DNA from: CAIPAT01 sp041665605
GTDB lineage: Bacteria > Verrucomicrobiota > Lentisphaeria > Victivallales > Victivallaceae
Assembly (NCBI GenBank): GCA_041665605.1
Contig: JBAYIO010000002.1
Span: 57,841 to 121,840, forward strand
Length of the DNA stretch: 64,000 nt
Direction of reading: 5' to 3'
Of this stretch, positions 59,901 to 64,000 are shown piece by piece. The translations under genes and the position numbers were made by a program. The stretch's first letter is position 1, and each line of letters starts with the position of its first letter. Below the pieces are notes generated by a model. The model ran no database searches. It worked only from the letters and a program-made list of their open reading frames with translations, and was not told where the DNA came from.

Positions 59901-62898
59901 AAACCCCCGTTCCCAGATAAATCTGTGAATTGGGAGTATATAAGGAATCAAGATTATAAACAATCGTATTGAGCAAAGAAATATCCGATGCAGTACCACT
60001 CGTATTGCTCAGATAAATGGCGGCGCCGTCAGCGGCGGCCATATTATACGCCAGCGTGCCGAAAGTGATGTTTAAAGAACCATTGTCCATCCAGACGGCG
60101 CCGCCGTTGTCGGCGGCTTGATTATACGCCAGCGTGGAAGACACGATATTCAGCGTAGCGCCTGAAACGGCGGTAAAATAAATACCGGCACCGTCGGTCG
60201 CTGTATTGGAGGAAATACCGCTGCTGGTAATATTCAGCGTTCCGCCAGGATTGGTATTTACATAATAAATACCGCCGCCATCGCCGGGATCGGTAGTGCC
60301 GGCAGTCGCAGTGTTGTTGCTGATTTCAACATCGGTCAGAGTGACGTTGTCGGTGTTATTGGCATAAATCGCGCCGCCGGAGCCGCCGAACGCCGTATTT
60401 CCGGCAATATTGCCTGCAAAACGGACAAAATCAACGTTCAGCGAACCGCTGTTGTTCATATAAATCGCGCCGCCGGATTTGCCGGCAGTATTTAAATAAA
60501 ATTCTGAAGGGGTATTTTTTTGAACTATGATACTGGAGCCGGAGTAATCGGTGGTCAAAGTCAAACTGCCGGACTGGTCAAAAAAGACGCCGCCGCCGAA
60601 CCCGCCGGCGCTATTGTCATTAATAAAAGACCATTCCACCAGCAGATTGCCGCCCAAAGTGAAATAGATGCCGCCTCCGGAGCCGTCGGCATGGTTTTGA
60701 TCCATTGACACCCCGAAAAAGTGAGTATAAACCTTAGCCTCATCGGTTGGCGAACCTAAGTTACTGATAAAAATGGCGCCGCCGTCGCCGCCGTTAGCGG
60801 TATTGCTTGTAAAGTCAACATTAGTCAGCGCAATTGTACCGAACGTATAAATGGCGCCGCCGGAGCCGCTGGCAGTAGAGTTAGAATCAAATGTCACTTG
60901 TCTGTTAATACCAGAACCTTCGATGGTCAACGAACCTTCCTTGGCATTGTAGATGGCGCCGCCGGCGGAACCGGCTGTGTTGTCATGAATCGACCATCCC
61001 TGCAGGGGGCTCCATTGATGAAAAGCGGTGTTAGTATCATCAACCGTAATGGTCAAATTGCCGGTGTTGAAAATCGCGCCGCCGGCGTTGTCAGCATGGT
61101 TATTATACATATTAACATCATTTATCTGCAATGTCCCGGCATTATAGATACTGCCGCCGTCATTGGGCGAGCCGCCGGAATTCGGCGCATGTCCGTTGAC
61201 AAGCTCCATGCTGTCCAAAGCCGTATTAAAACCGGCATTCACGGAAAAATGCCGCATCGTGCCGCCGGCGTCAATTATAGCCCAGGTATAAGTGGTGCCT
61301 GTCACGAAGATTGAAGCGTTAATCGTAATATTGTTTTTCAGCACATATTCGCCCAGAACCGAATTCATCGTAATGGTCCGGCCGTCTGATAATGGGGTGT
61401 TAGTCTTTAAGGTAGCCTGATCCGCAAAATTGATGGTATAAACATTAGCCTGATCATTATTGGCTTCAAAGATAGCTTCGCGCAGGGTCAGGGTGGCAGG
61501 GTCGATCGGCTGATTCACGTCTTTGTCCAGCAAAGACTTGACCGTCAGCGTAATATTGGCAAGATTATAATTATAACCTGCGATCAGAAACTCCGAAGTG
61601 TCGATTATTCCGGCATGATATTCCAGCGTCCAGTTGCCGTCACGGCCGGTAGTGTCAATTGACGCCGCGACATCCGCTCCGGTAATCGTCGCCAGTTTGT
61701 TAATGAGCGTTTTGCCGGCGGCGCTTTCGGCGACATCGCATCCGTAAATCATGATATCGGCGTTTTTGGTCAGGGATTTTTCCCAGGCGGCAAAAACATT
61801 CTTATTGGCGTCAATGTAGTTATTGTCAACATCGGTTTGACCGATTTTAAAGGATCCGTCATTGCCGTGAGTGAATATATGAACGGAATCAACGTTTGAA
61901 TGAGTATTGAGATAAGCCTGTATTTCTTCAAACGCGTTTGTCGAGTCAAGCATGACGACATCAACATTTTCGCCCAACTGTTTTATGATAGTCGCGGCAT
62001 CTTTGACCGTTGAGTTGATGAACGCCACTTCGTGCTGGATCGTGTCGGCCGGAATGACTGAAGTGAAGGAATCAAGAATATTCCGGTTGAGATAAGTTTC
62101 AGTAAGGTCTACTTGATGGGCATTCTTGCCGCCGGCAATGTATTCCAGGTTCCAGTCGCCGCCCTTGGCGGTGCTTCCGGTCAGGTCGGTGCTGGCGGCG
62201 GTTTCATGGCCAGTGATATGCGCGATTTCGTTCACCAGCGCTTTGCCGGCATTGGTCGCCGCGAGCTTGGATGCCAGGAAATCAACTCTGCCGTTAGAGT
62301 CAAGCATTCCTTCAACGCCGTGCCAGAACTGCTGCTGGACGCTGTCGTTCAGCGAGGTAATCGTAGTTTTACCGTCTTTGAACAGGCTTAACTGTCCGTC
62401 ACCGGCTTCAGACATGAAGGCGATGGAGTCGGCTTTCTTTCCATGAAGAGAGTCATTGATCTGCTGTAGCAGTTGAGCCGAAGTAGTATTATGGGAGTCG
62501 TATTTGACTACAATGGTATTGGTATCGACAATCGAAGCGACAGCGTCGGCATTGTCCAGCGTGGTGGAAATGACCATGACATTTACGTGCTGTTCCGCCT
62601 GGCTGCTTTGATGAGTCGGGGCCGCAGTTGAATCCATGCTGAGCGCCTGCGCGAGAAGATGATCCACGCCAGTGTGCTGCTGCGTGATGCCATCGGCATT
62701 CGGCTTTGTTATATCGCTGGTGCTTTGAGTATGAGGATTATGCTGTTGCGCCTGCTGGTCCTGATTCTGGTTCTGGTTCTGACTCTGGTTATTATGCGCG
62801 GCATCATTTTTGCCGGCATCCTGATGCTGCTGATTTGCCACCACTACGGCCGCGACAGCCGCACCGTCAAAGAGAATTCTTTCTTCAAGTTGATACAT
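38935..62898 (-). CDS. Giant surface protein: LEPR-XLL-like motif, two DUF4347, very long beta-helix
   Basis: About 7,987 residues from ATG 62898 (GAGG seven bases upstream; a GTG lies two codons earlier). The N-terminus MYQLEERILFDGAA is an LEPR-XLL-like motif, with no classical signal peptide, then a Gln/Asn/His-rich linker. Two DUF4347 domains follow (about 108-253, divergent, ending GGDWNLEY; and 290-445, with HIFTHGNDGSFKIG and DIMIYGCDVAES). The rest is right-handed beta-helix with chlamydial-Pmp-like repeats (GGAIY, GGGIY, FxxN; for example FTSNTANGGDGGAIF). CSLREA-like motifs recur: LTLREAIFEAN, LTLREAVYWLDTYNP, VTVRDAFYWAD, GSLRDAIDAVN, GSLRWAIEASN, INLREATYWIDSYNP. The acidic C-terminus shows no beta-barrel. 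It is uninterrupted over 24 kb. Likely a surface fibre or adhesin (inference). Confidence 0.93.
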   Translation of the reverse strand: MYQLEERILFDGAAVAAVVVANQQHQDAGKNDAAHNNQSQNQNQNQDQQAQQHNPHTQSTSDITKPNADGITQQHTGVDHLLAQALSMDSTAAPTHQSSQAEQHVNVMVISTTLDNADAVASIVDTNTIVVKYDSHNTTSAQLLQQINDSLHGKKADSIAFMSEAGDGQLSLFKDGKTTITSLNDSVQQQFWHGVEGMLDSNGRVDFLASKLAATNAGKALVNEIAHITGHETAASTDLTGSTAKGGDWNLEYIAGGKNAHQVDLTETYLNRNILDSFTSVIPADTIQHEVAFINSTVKDAATIIKQLGENVDVVMLDSTNAFEEIQAYLNTHSNVDSVHIFTHGNDGSFKIGQTDVDNNYIDANKNVFAAWEKSLTKNADIMIYGCDVAESAAGKTLINKLATITGADVAASIDTTGRDGNWTLEYHAGIIDTSEFLIAGYNYNLANITLTVKSLLDKDVNQPIDPATLTLREAIFEANNDQANVYTINFADQATLKTNTPLSDGRTITMNSVLGEYVLKNNITINASIFVTGTTYTWAIIDAGGTMRHFSVNAGFNTALDSMELVNGHAPNSGGSPNDGGSIYNAGTLQINDVNMYNNHADNAGGAIFNTGNLTITVDDTNTAFHQWSPLQGWSIHDNTAGSAGGAIYNAKEGSLTIEGSGINRQVTFDSNSTASGSGGAIYTFGTIALTNVDFTSNTANGGDGGAIFISNLGSPTDEAKVYTHFFGVSMDQNHADGSGGGIYFTLGGNLLVEWSFINDNSAGGFGGGVFFDQSGSLTLTTDYSGSSIIVQKNTPSEFYLNTAGKSGGAIYMNNSGSLNVDFVRFAGNIAGNTAFGGSGGAIYANNTDNVTLTDVEISNNTATAGTTDPGDGGGIYYVNTNPGGTLNITSSGISSNTATDGAGIYFTAVSGATLNIVSSTLAYNQAADNGGAVWMDNGSLNITFGTLAYNMAAADGAAIYLSNTSGTASDISLLNTIVYNLDSLYTPNSQIYLGTGVSVTESEYNIYSHLYTDIIVEPGQSLTDGELNPVTRTLPNGTDLIVAYRDGLNNFVGYADAIDPVDGKTSSQKIQAYLYLDTTLNFAANYRTRTLSLLYKESFAYGGFTYKDKDNNSVHGGGLTVDSVIYDQRGNLRNGFDVNGNVNANPSIGAFEPIFYLTVTGKGDHTSLNFTNDRNNYGKYLTQAMLSDLTLREAVYWLDTYNPDPSVLQPLNILTDTDRYVKFSETVFTKGSSTINLTQGQIRIGGTIMGIADTSKQIRISITPDAVWQADNTYVAQNAQDRITIDAGGNSRIFTVTNTSIAIISNLTLQNGKASNTTDTMIAVDGVPGWGGAIYNNATTTLNNVVVQNSITSNVLTPSGYADASRGGGIYNESVDLGSGSRSAGTMTISDSTISGNQSISNADTLHPGKNLGLGGGIYNDGTMFIQRSTITGNSVSGNVSLVDNSVKGGGIYNASGSLTIVNTTISANTTNSSEGLKLDPATGVAAGAGSAIFVASGDLTVYYSTIVYNQELLNSAVAVPLPTSSDPKSIPSYYAAISMTGSGTFTLSYTIMGQNSARANSSPTYLTPWDIFTFSTATVDTTGNYNARYNIIPYFNGPADPSSPGFDWAQFNTPGQTLNYTGTAANTNVLDFLSSTLAYNGGKTMNYRIYDGSFALTLGSTTDHPDFADPLFATDQRDNSRSQIDRLNVSRPTIGAYEALTEVYVTSSGDTGATPAIQGFDFENDRPGFEADTVTVRDAFYWADPEAKIQIRYVDKVPSNWTTDKIILEYGQIMVSKGVDFYGDINFYNNVTSVSGIPGDPGQKVLTDPASPNRYSYYLGDTGETVYYDNNRAQYYYTSPTGTQVWLAATVVAPSDVTTTQVTYTDAQGVSHVKYVLYTDNTNNAQVFQNVIDGNFYYLSDPTATKPLIPIARVGTVMAFTTTDFYANTINTGRDVTVSASKEAGKESRVFNVDNKLTANVVSVAFKDMTISDGNAVAALGGGIYSFETLTLDNVNLMDNTAGSFGGGIYIQAGDLTILNSTVSGNSSSSDGGGVFSTGGKINIDTSSFLHNTAGGVGGGMFVAAASKPHPDIASVDFNIQNSTFGYNIAGTHGGGIYSDSSYLAVLNSTFSQNEAGQNGGGIAFTGGGELYLAYATIANNKCGTSLGILHFGGGVYITAGNMTVIDSILANNITVLSATTTQYNDFYATGGVINSATYSAVGAFVGFDFFGNNNIVGDNDGIIQGLGLSTILESNGGPALTLYLSQSSVAGEAGTVFTYTDYTGATVTVTTSENGVMRKSPSAPDSYNRTAPSMGAYESRISRYVYLGGLINDTDVTAWGFQDFNGNVNPLLNPRDFNILDATFVFNGTAVGTLSTTWDINSRSNIEVSGTFPFNGSFTIDASGQIKSTRLNETVTINVLEDGMLTLATNVPGDIVLGTVGDFTTVTYSYAGDQTILQAASYGYLELLGGGTKQYAGDLNVMSSLTLDGVILDIGGGLTVLGGGISINPSTIRLTGDLSLSGAPDFSTTSLEFVGTQAAQNVFLDSDQIFAAITVDNFNGVIMDSVSTSSVIATDFTFVNGAFTIYDGSLVLTNAPTGADGAAGRYFVTAGAGSVDLPLSADGTHFILAVGDAANPGEYKWTDVILSQGTATHAAMRLIDGVVPDSNGDPVDSSGSLTVTWDVTNADGNFVFALTNFSANAAGKYFDVALSQLHYMIDPSSTWATVNWADPQDAGYFYVGHDFLLVTNNEDSGTGSLRDAIDAVNISHAGVIVFDNASFSTDANVDLSSGLTILDGVHVKIVGLTDPGRLTYVRGYDFVTLTIGSSAPATISTVNLSYLDFRGGGTSTNYVLINNADLQVTNVSVGANTEPAPNQPQVPVTWQVAPIQNNGTLTVRNGSENTGYIALDGGAEGNPFIYARDSISSSVTLRYFGNSLRPSSDTGAEFSSSVWDVELVQSATGVGADITITNTSTDTVGRNLSVDDLSQLTINTDLTVNGDVTATGGVSLGAGNTLTLKGASNTLGAFNAGSGSTVNYAADIAQTVDAVTYSNLTISGLGEKTATGDFTVGQNLVIDPGSQLTLDYAASDTTLHVIGDTDVNGTLKFTGAGTLALEGDNNNLGNFIYGQSTVQYLGGSDQKISNVNYYNLEIGGGLPGSEVTKQPVDFNLTVINDFTIDAYTTFQLAANTMLVKGNFSMDSTGGFTFTDNGTLRLDGNVFATFSFDTKGTVVYQGSATQELAGGTYFNLDIDNGDKVLANDVIVNGNFTFDSAAGRLLISTNSITLNGLVAGDGAGRYFANTTTVNPGQVFFSLLPNQEFTLTVGTLTEWSTLLFTGSSMPQIISIWAKDGINPGVPNPQYAADMTFAVATNTTTSYSMAMLATSAGGSAFKPILAQPYYFDGSEWVMLSNPLTVSGDFFFGNGIPAGGFVVVNAKDSGIGSLRWAIEASNLTAGTNLITFDKDFFSQNRTISLKSELTITDSVVIRGLGTDLIIVDGRGLNRVFNVNDGQQSTISAYISGMTIRNGYASVAGSDGGAITNSEILRLENVEISGSTTNGGHGGGIYNALTGTLYTLNVTVAQNIGEGIYNDGKMSLFNTTVAFNTSGNGQIYTRTGTGSELFNVTVFTAGGGLAITNADTSAAGKLALNATLVYGTLNDSSYFTQNKSLVTSDSTIFVNGGELSDNGGWVRTIAINNSASVVNKGLDYKDGAYNNDARGYLINGTHDIGAFEYNGYVARNTTTGNYYSSVQAAVNAATGGNTIDLVDTRITTGAGSLVIDKNIIIEGSGAWSTVLAADGNLNTSVIVVGSAHAPAVSLYNFGIRGGHASGNGGAITNNGNLQLREMAVLNNTAVNGGAIYVSAAAFLSLDRSTVSGNSATGSGGAVYNLGTSYSVDSTIANNTADVNGGGGYNGTAGIFRLSRSTINNNTADVNGGGIYSLGSFFGENSTVYGNIAMTGNGGGIYVGGGTATSTNMTIAYNIADSATGSGGGVYVVSGSSYTAINTIIAYNSVLGGEWNDLYAATGAVINISTSNDLIGYYNRVSGDYSFNYGVDSDLFNGGLADHGGWTRTLALTNVDRLLSGWTLYAVDEYAAQNDGIDSKPVSVYLVMDSSTYNLTEGTLGSLSALQWAWDSATSRVVIGLPFDPGTWSNVTIRAGYGSNKAINGGDSSLSSASDQRGYLTNGIRDIGAYEYNGYVGWYTVTYSTGTSQYYVSSIQEGLDDIRRLAPKYNNLTLNLVNTRILENGITINLCTYDSTAKAYVPVVINVAGSASGDTVISGGGADRIFYLTSNEIAGGTLSLSRLTLADGSALVKQAPNVISNASDGFGGVAYVFGAVLNMNNVSVINSYSDLYGGAIYSVDNPNGGTGTTPVDIVGKVDIQNSFLGWNFSSFSGGAIASFGTSVLTVNDSTFYANTSGGNGGAVALFGKGAYTMTSDTLAYNQAITPSGGGIYVGSQDGSGTLTSGNNLLAHNYQTLNPDRYADVVTHVITGTGVPPDTFGNDGDTYINVFADTAGKIGDMYSKTAGVWTLVSNLIDSYHITYYTGTGFPADTIGQKGDIYVDTSTGDFYVRNANGTGGWGDPADPAPFERLGTSITAGSSANGQIFPPGTASLGAYCIDTFTGVVYQGQLDMGTGIAVWVKQSALSNSTTPTHIYSGTDAPGNIPGDVNGDYYVNTATGEFYVLIDGGWNVTNTISGSGTSNKVGMDYYLFSGKLTDSGYNLVESQNGVWNKDTSPNFFGSWTAKTATAAEVWSHDLVTAGPGPHLVTSSDMGNLFLTGKAQDNGGWGYTLALKDTSIAVNAGTVRTADQRGYLNFQAADIGAYEVNGIVAQIGSNSYSSIQAAVNAASSGDTITLIGSRIRENDIQSSTSLTITGVDGTVLDADRVGRIIMAKSSAVTTTINGVILTGGMALDSSLNTIPNAAGNGGAIFNNGTLTLTDVQVFDSFAQRSGGGVYSSLSLTINTGSRNAMDYATVFAGNEAGVSGGAVAALGTMNVKGIRMNVRTYGDNYDRLYFMVQFVDNTAWSNGGAVVLQGSSSMQYFYMTDNSSGTGGALMLSGTSGSSTLQDFIIANNNAYIAGGGIYAANYGDLNIIGHDNPDYIYNASHFRTSVSLNYSLGGGGGIYFTNSGNLTITGIEGDIYSGVLVESSKAFGDGGGIYFVNSNNLQLGHYIYVESNTAGGSGGGIYFQNGNQLALLFNCYVSNNSAGENGGGIYMQNAQMLSTNSASYIENNNAGYNYDSGDYSNARGGGLYLDNVQTVSLNYTTISDNKAKYVELGQNHGAGIYMYNCATVNLTDVEVHNSYYAEGIYIDSDSTVTPVVTIKTSSVNNSGSTGIYMTKGTLSLENVTVAQNGYFFDNSGDFHSAQVGGIYLAQGTLSINFCTLVNNYGSSAATLQMGSDAPGAPVSKLSIKNSIVDGYFDGVNHDIILANVSMASGASSYNILANYYNYVNASWLAGSNKGDIYNKDDNGIIVVAGAIDGNHNIVGYDSSYAYAISTHLYLDSLQYQANYRTRTYALLSSASIAYGYYTGVKNGVGTGFTRTGQADPNVGYDQRGNLRTGITISLDKNGQTIYTYYQYDTTAKTWQQVVVDESGKKTVTNGVTPPAPSVGAFEPLFYMTVTSKADDSGRMFNVVYSDPNVANTRFDAALLNGGINLREATYWIDSYNPDDVSLSMVDVNRYVKFSGTVFTAGGDNTIHLVSGDIILKKDILISITPEAWNNYTVDTVAYLAQDNASRITVSGDGASRIFRTSEDLNQVTAVISNLTLINGKAYGVLTAYDAGTGGAGGAIYNAGTLTLNNILIKNSEANADGIIGGSYAGLGGAIYNSTGAVLTINDSTLTSNLAVIHTHYDGANYDALGGALYNDGGTVTINRSLINNNTAQGFAYDPDLGGTALGLGGAIYNASGTITLTNNTITGNTLNGTSSSSGAAIYIAGGNLYAYNNTIVRNTVPADVAPGEKIPDSLTNRGSAVYITGSGSITLVNNIIAQNQITGSFQQYHDVYTENSVKNNITANNNIVGNFRGAYTFLETAPYNNIIGDTSGNVTNLNLSNTLAYLGGKTMSFRVDAGSVAIGSGTESGAPADDQRAATDLYWDHRTTIGSYELITKVTVTTTADPIAVTSDVKYDFTKNQYGWLASLRAAAFLADAGTVTIHPAVYSGDVSPTTVVDGKVVGDVYSTGNYYLNTADGKLYQKTSTGAWVLIETLISAKTQTVYSGKTAPQGIDGKNGDVYVTVADGSINTTGGDVYNNVSGTWVLSTNVIGSTAVYAGSGVPSGSAYNVGNYYVNTVDGKLYQKSNPVTWVVVETLTSAKTQTVYSGTGVPQASIGKNGDIYVTVADADSHTSGGTLYNKVSGKWVLSASGIGSTSGTASSVNLVYGAIRIGTGITITTAAGISPITVDGSNSDRVFMIDSFSTALVDVTLRDLTLQNAYAGTLKNDYYIDVSTGNLYLRSQTGWIQVGNVGVTGSLAQGVGAPTSATTVSGSNYVDVSTGKIYTFDTTANKWSQVNSSLTIEQTYNSNVYAGSGAPVSGADKSGDYYVNTDDGKLYQRDFAGNWNLIETLVSVNTQKVYSGTTSPSVAEKSLPKGTFWNNGDIYVMTADATGRTPTSGGDVYQKVGGQWVLSENVIGSTGDQHILNGTGAPSGLGSGQGGAVFSNENVRLSGVTVRTSMAATDGGGVYVTGATLALDRGTTIYDNTAMGNGGGIFINAGTLNATGDIVAGNYRFIEISNNTAMVGGGIYGNNSVINLGQKMVWDGTGTSPAIVVGADIHDNTASFGGGVGLVGSQLNMYFSTVDSNAATSGDGGGLYLNNAAVNDIENSTISNNTASRYGGGIYGSVQELDLVNSTVSGNSAGSYGGGVYFIGTDSLSLVYTTIANNQSLASGVSNGAGVYQFTGKLNMIDSIIAQNYSLYNQVLSRDDYYANNRVSAGAITYSIIGANNKPDFFADPSVHQLGDPNNPYSALGLSTTLENNGGPTQTLWISNTSLAIGQGVVVSGIVIDQRGIIRSTGTLPDGPTIGAYEKSFQHIYFNASISDDVTKTYNWTWSGSAQGFDIADAIYTIGQSALSLDGQVLAGTTWTVGTKSSVEVNFNNKLTVNSGATFVVQDVVVKDSAFMVIAGIVTSATTQNTSLAVSGNGTLDIATADSSISNVSIALQPVNNTTVRYSYNGNQTVRSLDYYNLELAGGGIKTSAAILTVGNNLSIDNSTLNLSAKSGGDLVASNVNLNSGAITGGGNDVTINGSLTAAGGSITSKNISLSGSANLAVSTLTASGNLNLFSAAAELDTSVINAGTFTATGSTITTVNTGIGDGVSTINSGSVTIDFAAGVNVVTVNDNSTLVFNTQNQNVLLDNLAGNTANHFMISDLNVHPAGVIEFSTSGTVTAQNIALGDDAGIQGTMWLSGAKQVIFDNTIFDNAYLVANGPVTLNADTQTSHSFQIRHDIKFIKAVTLDGAAGSTVTVISTEGSITFGSTVTSKPGGQNFIIDAFNNASVNNIANINDLDIYAANGSIQPAGTITAAGTVMMHNQVTVAAGANASITAESMYFNNGIYGDGRLNLSSQTDVALNQVNMGSGSFLNLAAGNYNTNDNDMTAGSLTVGKLASLVYRTMNLYGNLTVAGGLSTGSLNLLDGSGTRQVLSLTGTQSFIDVDLRNAAGAQLSSGNMTVFGDFKFTDGKFALNNNTVQLWAGVVNAGFDHYFVTNGTGFLRQHVDTGVQTDFWVGSEQYVSEVSITGNSGATWFAVSCMNKVTGLGTPSSPTIFGNENTVKYTWIIRPDAATNYQLALAWDPAGQGTGFASLDNANVFNYKGQWSSIQSAVPIDKSGVMHSINEFTTNSSGSFTVAAPNTDFHFPGEFRGLNDDNANSSGFNYPSIAVNVPPSQGEYSFDMMQLRLSESPLGNPLDVSIPATGTDMGGDVANDFLTVTTGESVYGSPNGENGVNTEWMPQEEREINPVSDEIDRQLDDFFTELADGSKHEKHPAFKSEIEIMLDKLLAS
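43000..44480 (-). repeat. Repeated glycine-rich modules inside the giant gene (cluster 1)
   Basis: Roughly residues 6,140-6,635 of the giant protein. Repeats of the form VYSGTGVPQASIGKNGDIYV, then a variable stretch, then YNKVSGKWVLS; other copies begin AGSGVPSG or AGSGAPVSG and end NYYVNTVDGKLYQK. At DNA level the copies at about 43860-44060 and 44150-44400 are nearly identical, implying recent duplication. The motif resembles modules in phage tail fibres. The modules interrupt the beta-helix. Confidence 0.75.
48855..49490 (-). repeat. Repeated glycine-rich modules inside the giant gene (cluster 2)
   Basis: Roughly residues 4,470-4,685. Same module type with more divergence: TGTGFPADTIGQKGDIYVDT, SGTDAPGNIPGDVNGDYYVN and TATGEFYVLIDGGWNV. 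Placed in the middle of an otherwise regular GGG(I/V)Y beta-helix stretch. Confidence 0.7.
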
Positions 62899-63688
62899 TT
62901 GCACACCTCAATGTTATATCTTCGTATATGTTATTTTTATTTTGCGTATAAATAAAAACGCCATCGGCGGATTGTTTTCCGGCAATGGCGTTATTAAATG
63001 CATAGTTGTCTGCAATATTTCTTCCGTCGTTACCTGTGCCGGCATGCCCGTCAAGTAAATTGACATTAAGCTTGTTGACTGAAATTTCAGCATCAACATA
63101 GAAACGGCGGACGGCGTTTGCGGCATCAAGCCTGCTGGCCGAGCCTTTACTCATCATCCCGTTGACCGTGATGGTAATATTATTCTCAGTTCTGTCCAGT
63201 ACCAGTTCAAACGCACAGCCGTCACCATTCACCGCGGCAAATGAAAAAGTTTTGCCGCCGGACCCGGCGAATAAAGAATGCGAGTTGATTGAAACCGCGC
63301 CGGTTCCGCTCATTCTGCGGGTATTCTCTGTCAGTACATTGTTCCATGATTTAAACAGTTCGCCGCGGTCGGCGCTGAACGCGGCGGCAATCACATTGTC
63401 GTCCAGCCGGAGATGCCCTGCATTGTCACAGGGAATAACATGAACCGCATTGAGTTCGGAATGAAAAACAAGATAGTCGGCGACATGGTTGCCGCCATGC
63501 GCACTGTTGATTTTAACAAATTCAAATCTGCGCTTGTCAAAATCTGCAATAACCGGAGTTATATCCATCGCCAGTGTGTCAATAAGGGCAAGCTCGGTTG
63601 ATTGACCGGTGCATAAGCTGAAATGCGTAACCGCGCCATGCGCCTGCTGCATTCCACTAAAGAAGATTTTTTCTTCAAGCTTATACAT
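62885..63688 (-). CDS. Short paralogue of the giant protein's N-terminal part
   Basis: 267 residues. It starts MYKLEEKIFFSG, a variant of the giant protein's opening MYQLEERILFDG. The body appears to be a degenerate DUF4347: FHSELNAVHVIPCDNAGHLR and ELFKSWNNVLTENTRR line up with the giant's VHIFTHGNDGSFK and VFAAWEKSLTKNAD. The C-terminal part is unrecognised, with strands such as FELVLDRTENNITITVNG. AGAGG precedes ATG 63688. Its stop overlaps the giant gene's start by 14 bp, so translation is coupled and this gene leads the operon. It has no beta-helix repeats. Confidence 0.8.
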   Translation of the reverse strand: MYKLEEKIFFSGMQQAHGAVTHFSLCTGQSTELALIDTLAMDITPVIADFDKRRFEFVKINSAHGGNHVADYLVFHSELNAVHVIPCDNAGHLRLDDNVIAAAFSADRGELFKSWNNVLTENTRRMSGTGAVSINSHSLFAGSGGKTFSFAAVNGDGCAFELVLDRTENNITITVNGMMSKGSASRLDAANAVRRFYVDAEISVNKLNVNLLDGHAGTGNDGRNIADNYAFNNAIAGKQSADGVFIYTQNKNNIYEDITLRCANVST

Positions 63689-64000
63689 CTCAATTACCTC
63701 TAAGTTTGTTCTAACCAGAAGCTGCCGGACTATTTTCCAGAAAACTTAGTGGATGATATGCGAAAGGCATATGCTCACCCGTCTCCAGACAATAAGGGCA
63801 CATTGTATATATAATAATGCTATAGGAAGAAAAATGAAAGCATCAATCAAAAAAAAAGTAAAATTAATTACGGAGAAACGTAATGGCTCAGTAGAGCGGT
63901 GACAGAGGAAAAGGCGTTTACATCAGCAATGGAATCAATTTTGTATTATTTCCCATCTGTATTGCATTGAGTATATTTTCAAATGCGGCAGCGGGGTCTC
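63689..64000. other. Upstream region of the giant-gene operon and window end
   Basis: It should hold the promoter of the 63688-38935 operon. On the plus strand ATG 63834 (AGGAAG upstream) reads 22 Lys-rich codons and stops at 63902. A different frame from 63895 to the edge (INFVLFPICIALSIFSNAAA) looks like a signal peptide but has no usable start codon. No gene can be called. Confidence 0.3.

Overview
The window looks like a chromosomal segment of a Gram-negative bacterium of the PVC group, most likely Lentisphaerota (Victivallales-like). This is inference from gene content: an Mla-type lipid transport operon, a pyrophosphate-type phosphofructokinase, RNase Y, and two adjacent surface-protein genes whose products begin with an LEPR-XLL-like motif (MYQLEERILFDGAA and MYKLEEKIFFSG). 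One of these is a giant beta-helix protein with chlamydial-Pmp-like GGAIY repeats. No taxonomic search was possible.

Layout. 1-1.9 kb: the start of a membrane-protein gene, a HAD-IIA phosphatase, a small membrane protein and TrmL. 2.4-5.2 kb: an AT-rich two-gene island with a superfamily 1 helicase and a DUF2290-like protein, a candidate defence cassette. 5.2-6.95 kb: non-coding DNA filled with a repeat made of consecutive small hairpins. 6.96-9.56 kb: the mlaE-mlaF-mlaD-like operon, then PPi-PFK, a bidirectional terminator and dnaA with an AT-rich upstream region that may be oriC. 13-20.6 kb: housekeeping genes (nagA, an RlmI-like methyltransferase, a periplasmic nitroreductase, an SGNH hydrolase, rarA, 5-FTHF cyclo-ligase, RNase Y). 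20.6-26 kb: a genomic scrap-yard with a second, oppositely oriented array of the hairpin repeat, a DUF5655/DUF1016 relic, a Bro-N protein, an AAA/DUF4143 ATPase with 33-bp iterated repeats upstream, a frameshifted KilA-N relic inside an inverted repeat, and other mobile-element remnants.

26-33 kb (minus strand): a run of genes from a tandem PilT-PilT fusion ATPase through ispF to four exported FlgT/LPP20-like proteins. Then come dut, a D-threonine-aldolase-like PLP enzyme and a 1241-residue TIGR03790-like exported protein with CARDB repeats. 38.9-62.9 kb is a single uninterrupted gene of about 24 kb encoding a protein of about 7,987 residues. It carries the N-terminal motif, tandem DUF4347 domains, then thousands of residues of right-handed beta-helix with recurrent CSLREA-type motifs and inserted glycine-rich modules. 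It is translationally coupled to a 267-residue upstream gene that appears to be a short paralogue of its N-terminal portion. A triplicated hairpin lies directly after the giant gene.

Most long open frames on the plus strand across 39-63 kb are antisense shadows of the giant gene and are not annotated. I saw no CRISPR array and no tRNA or rRNA gene.
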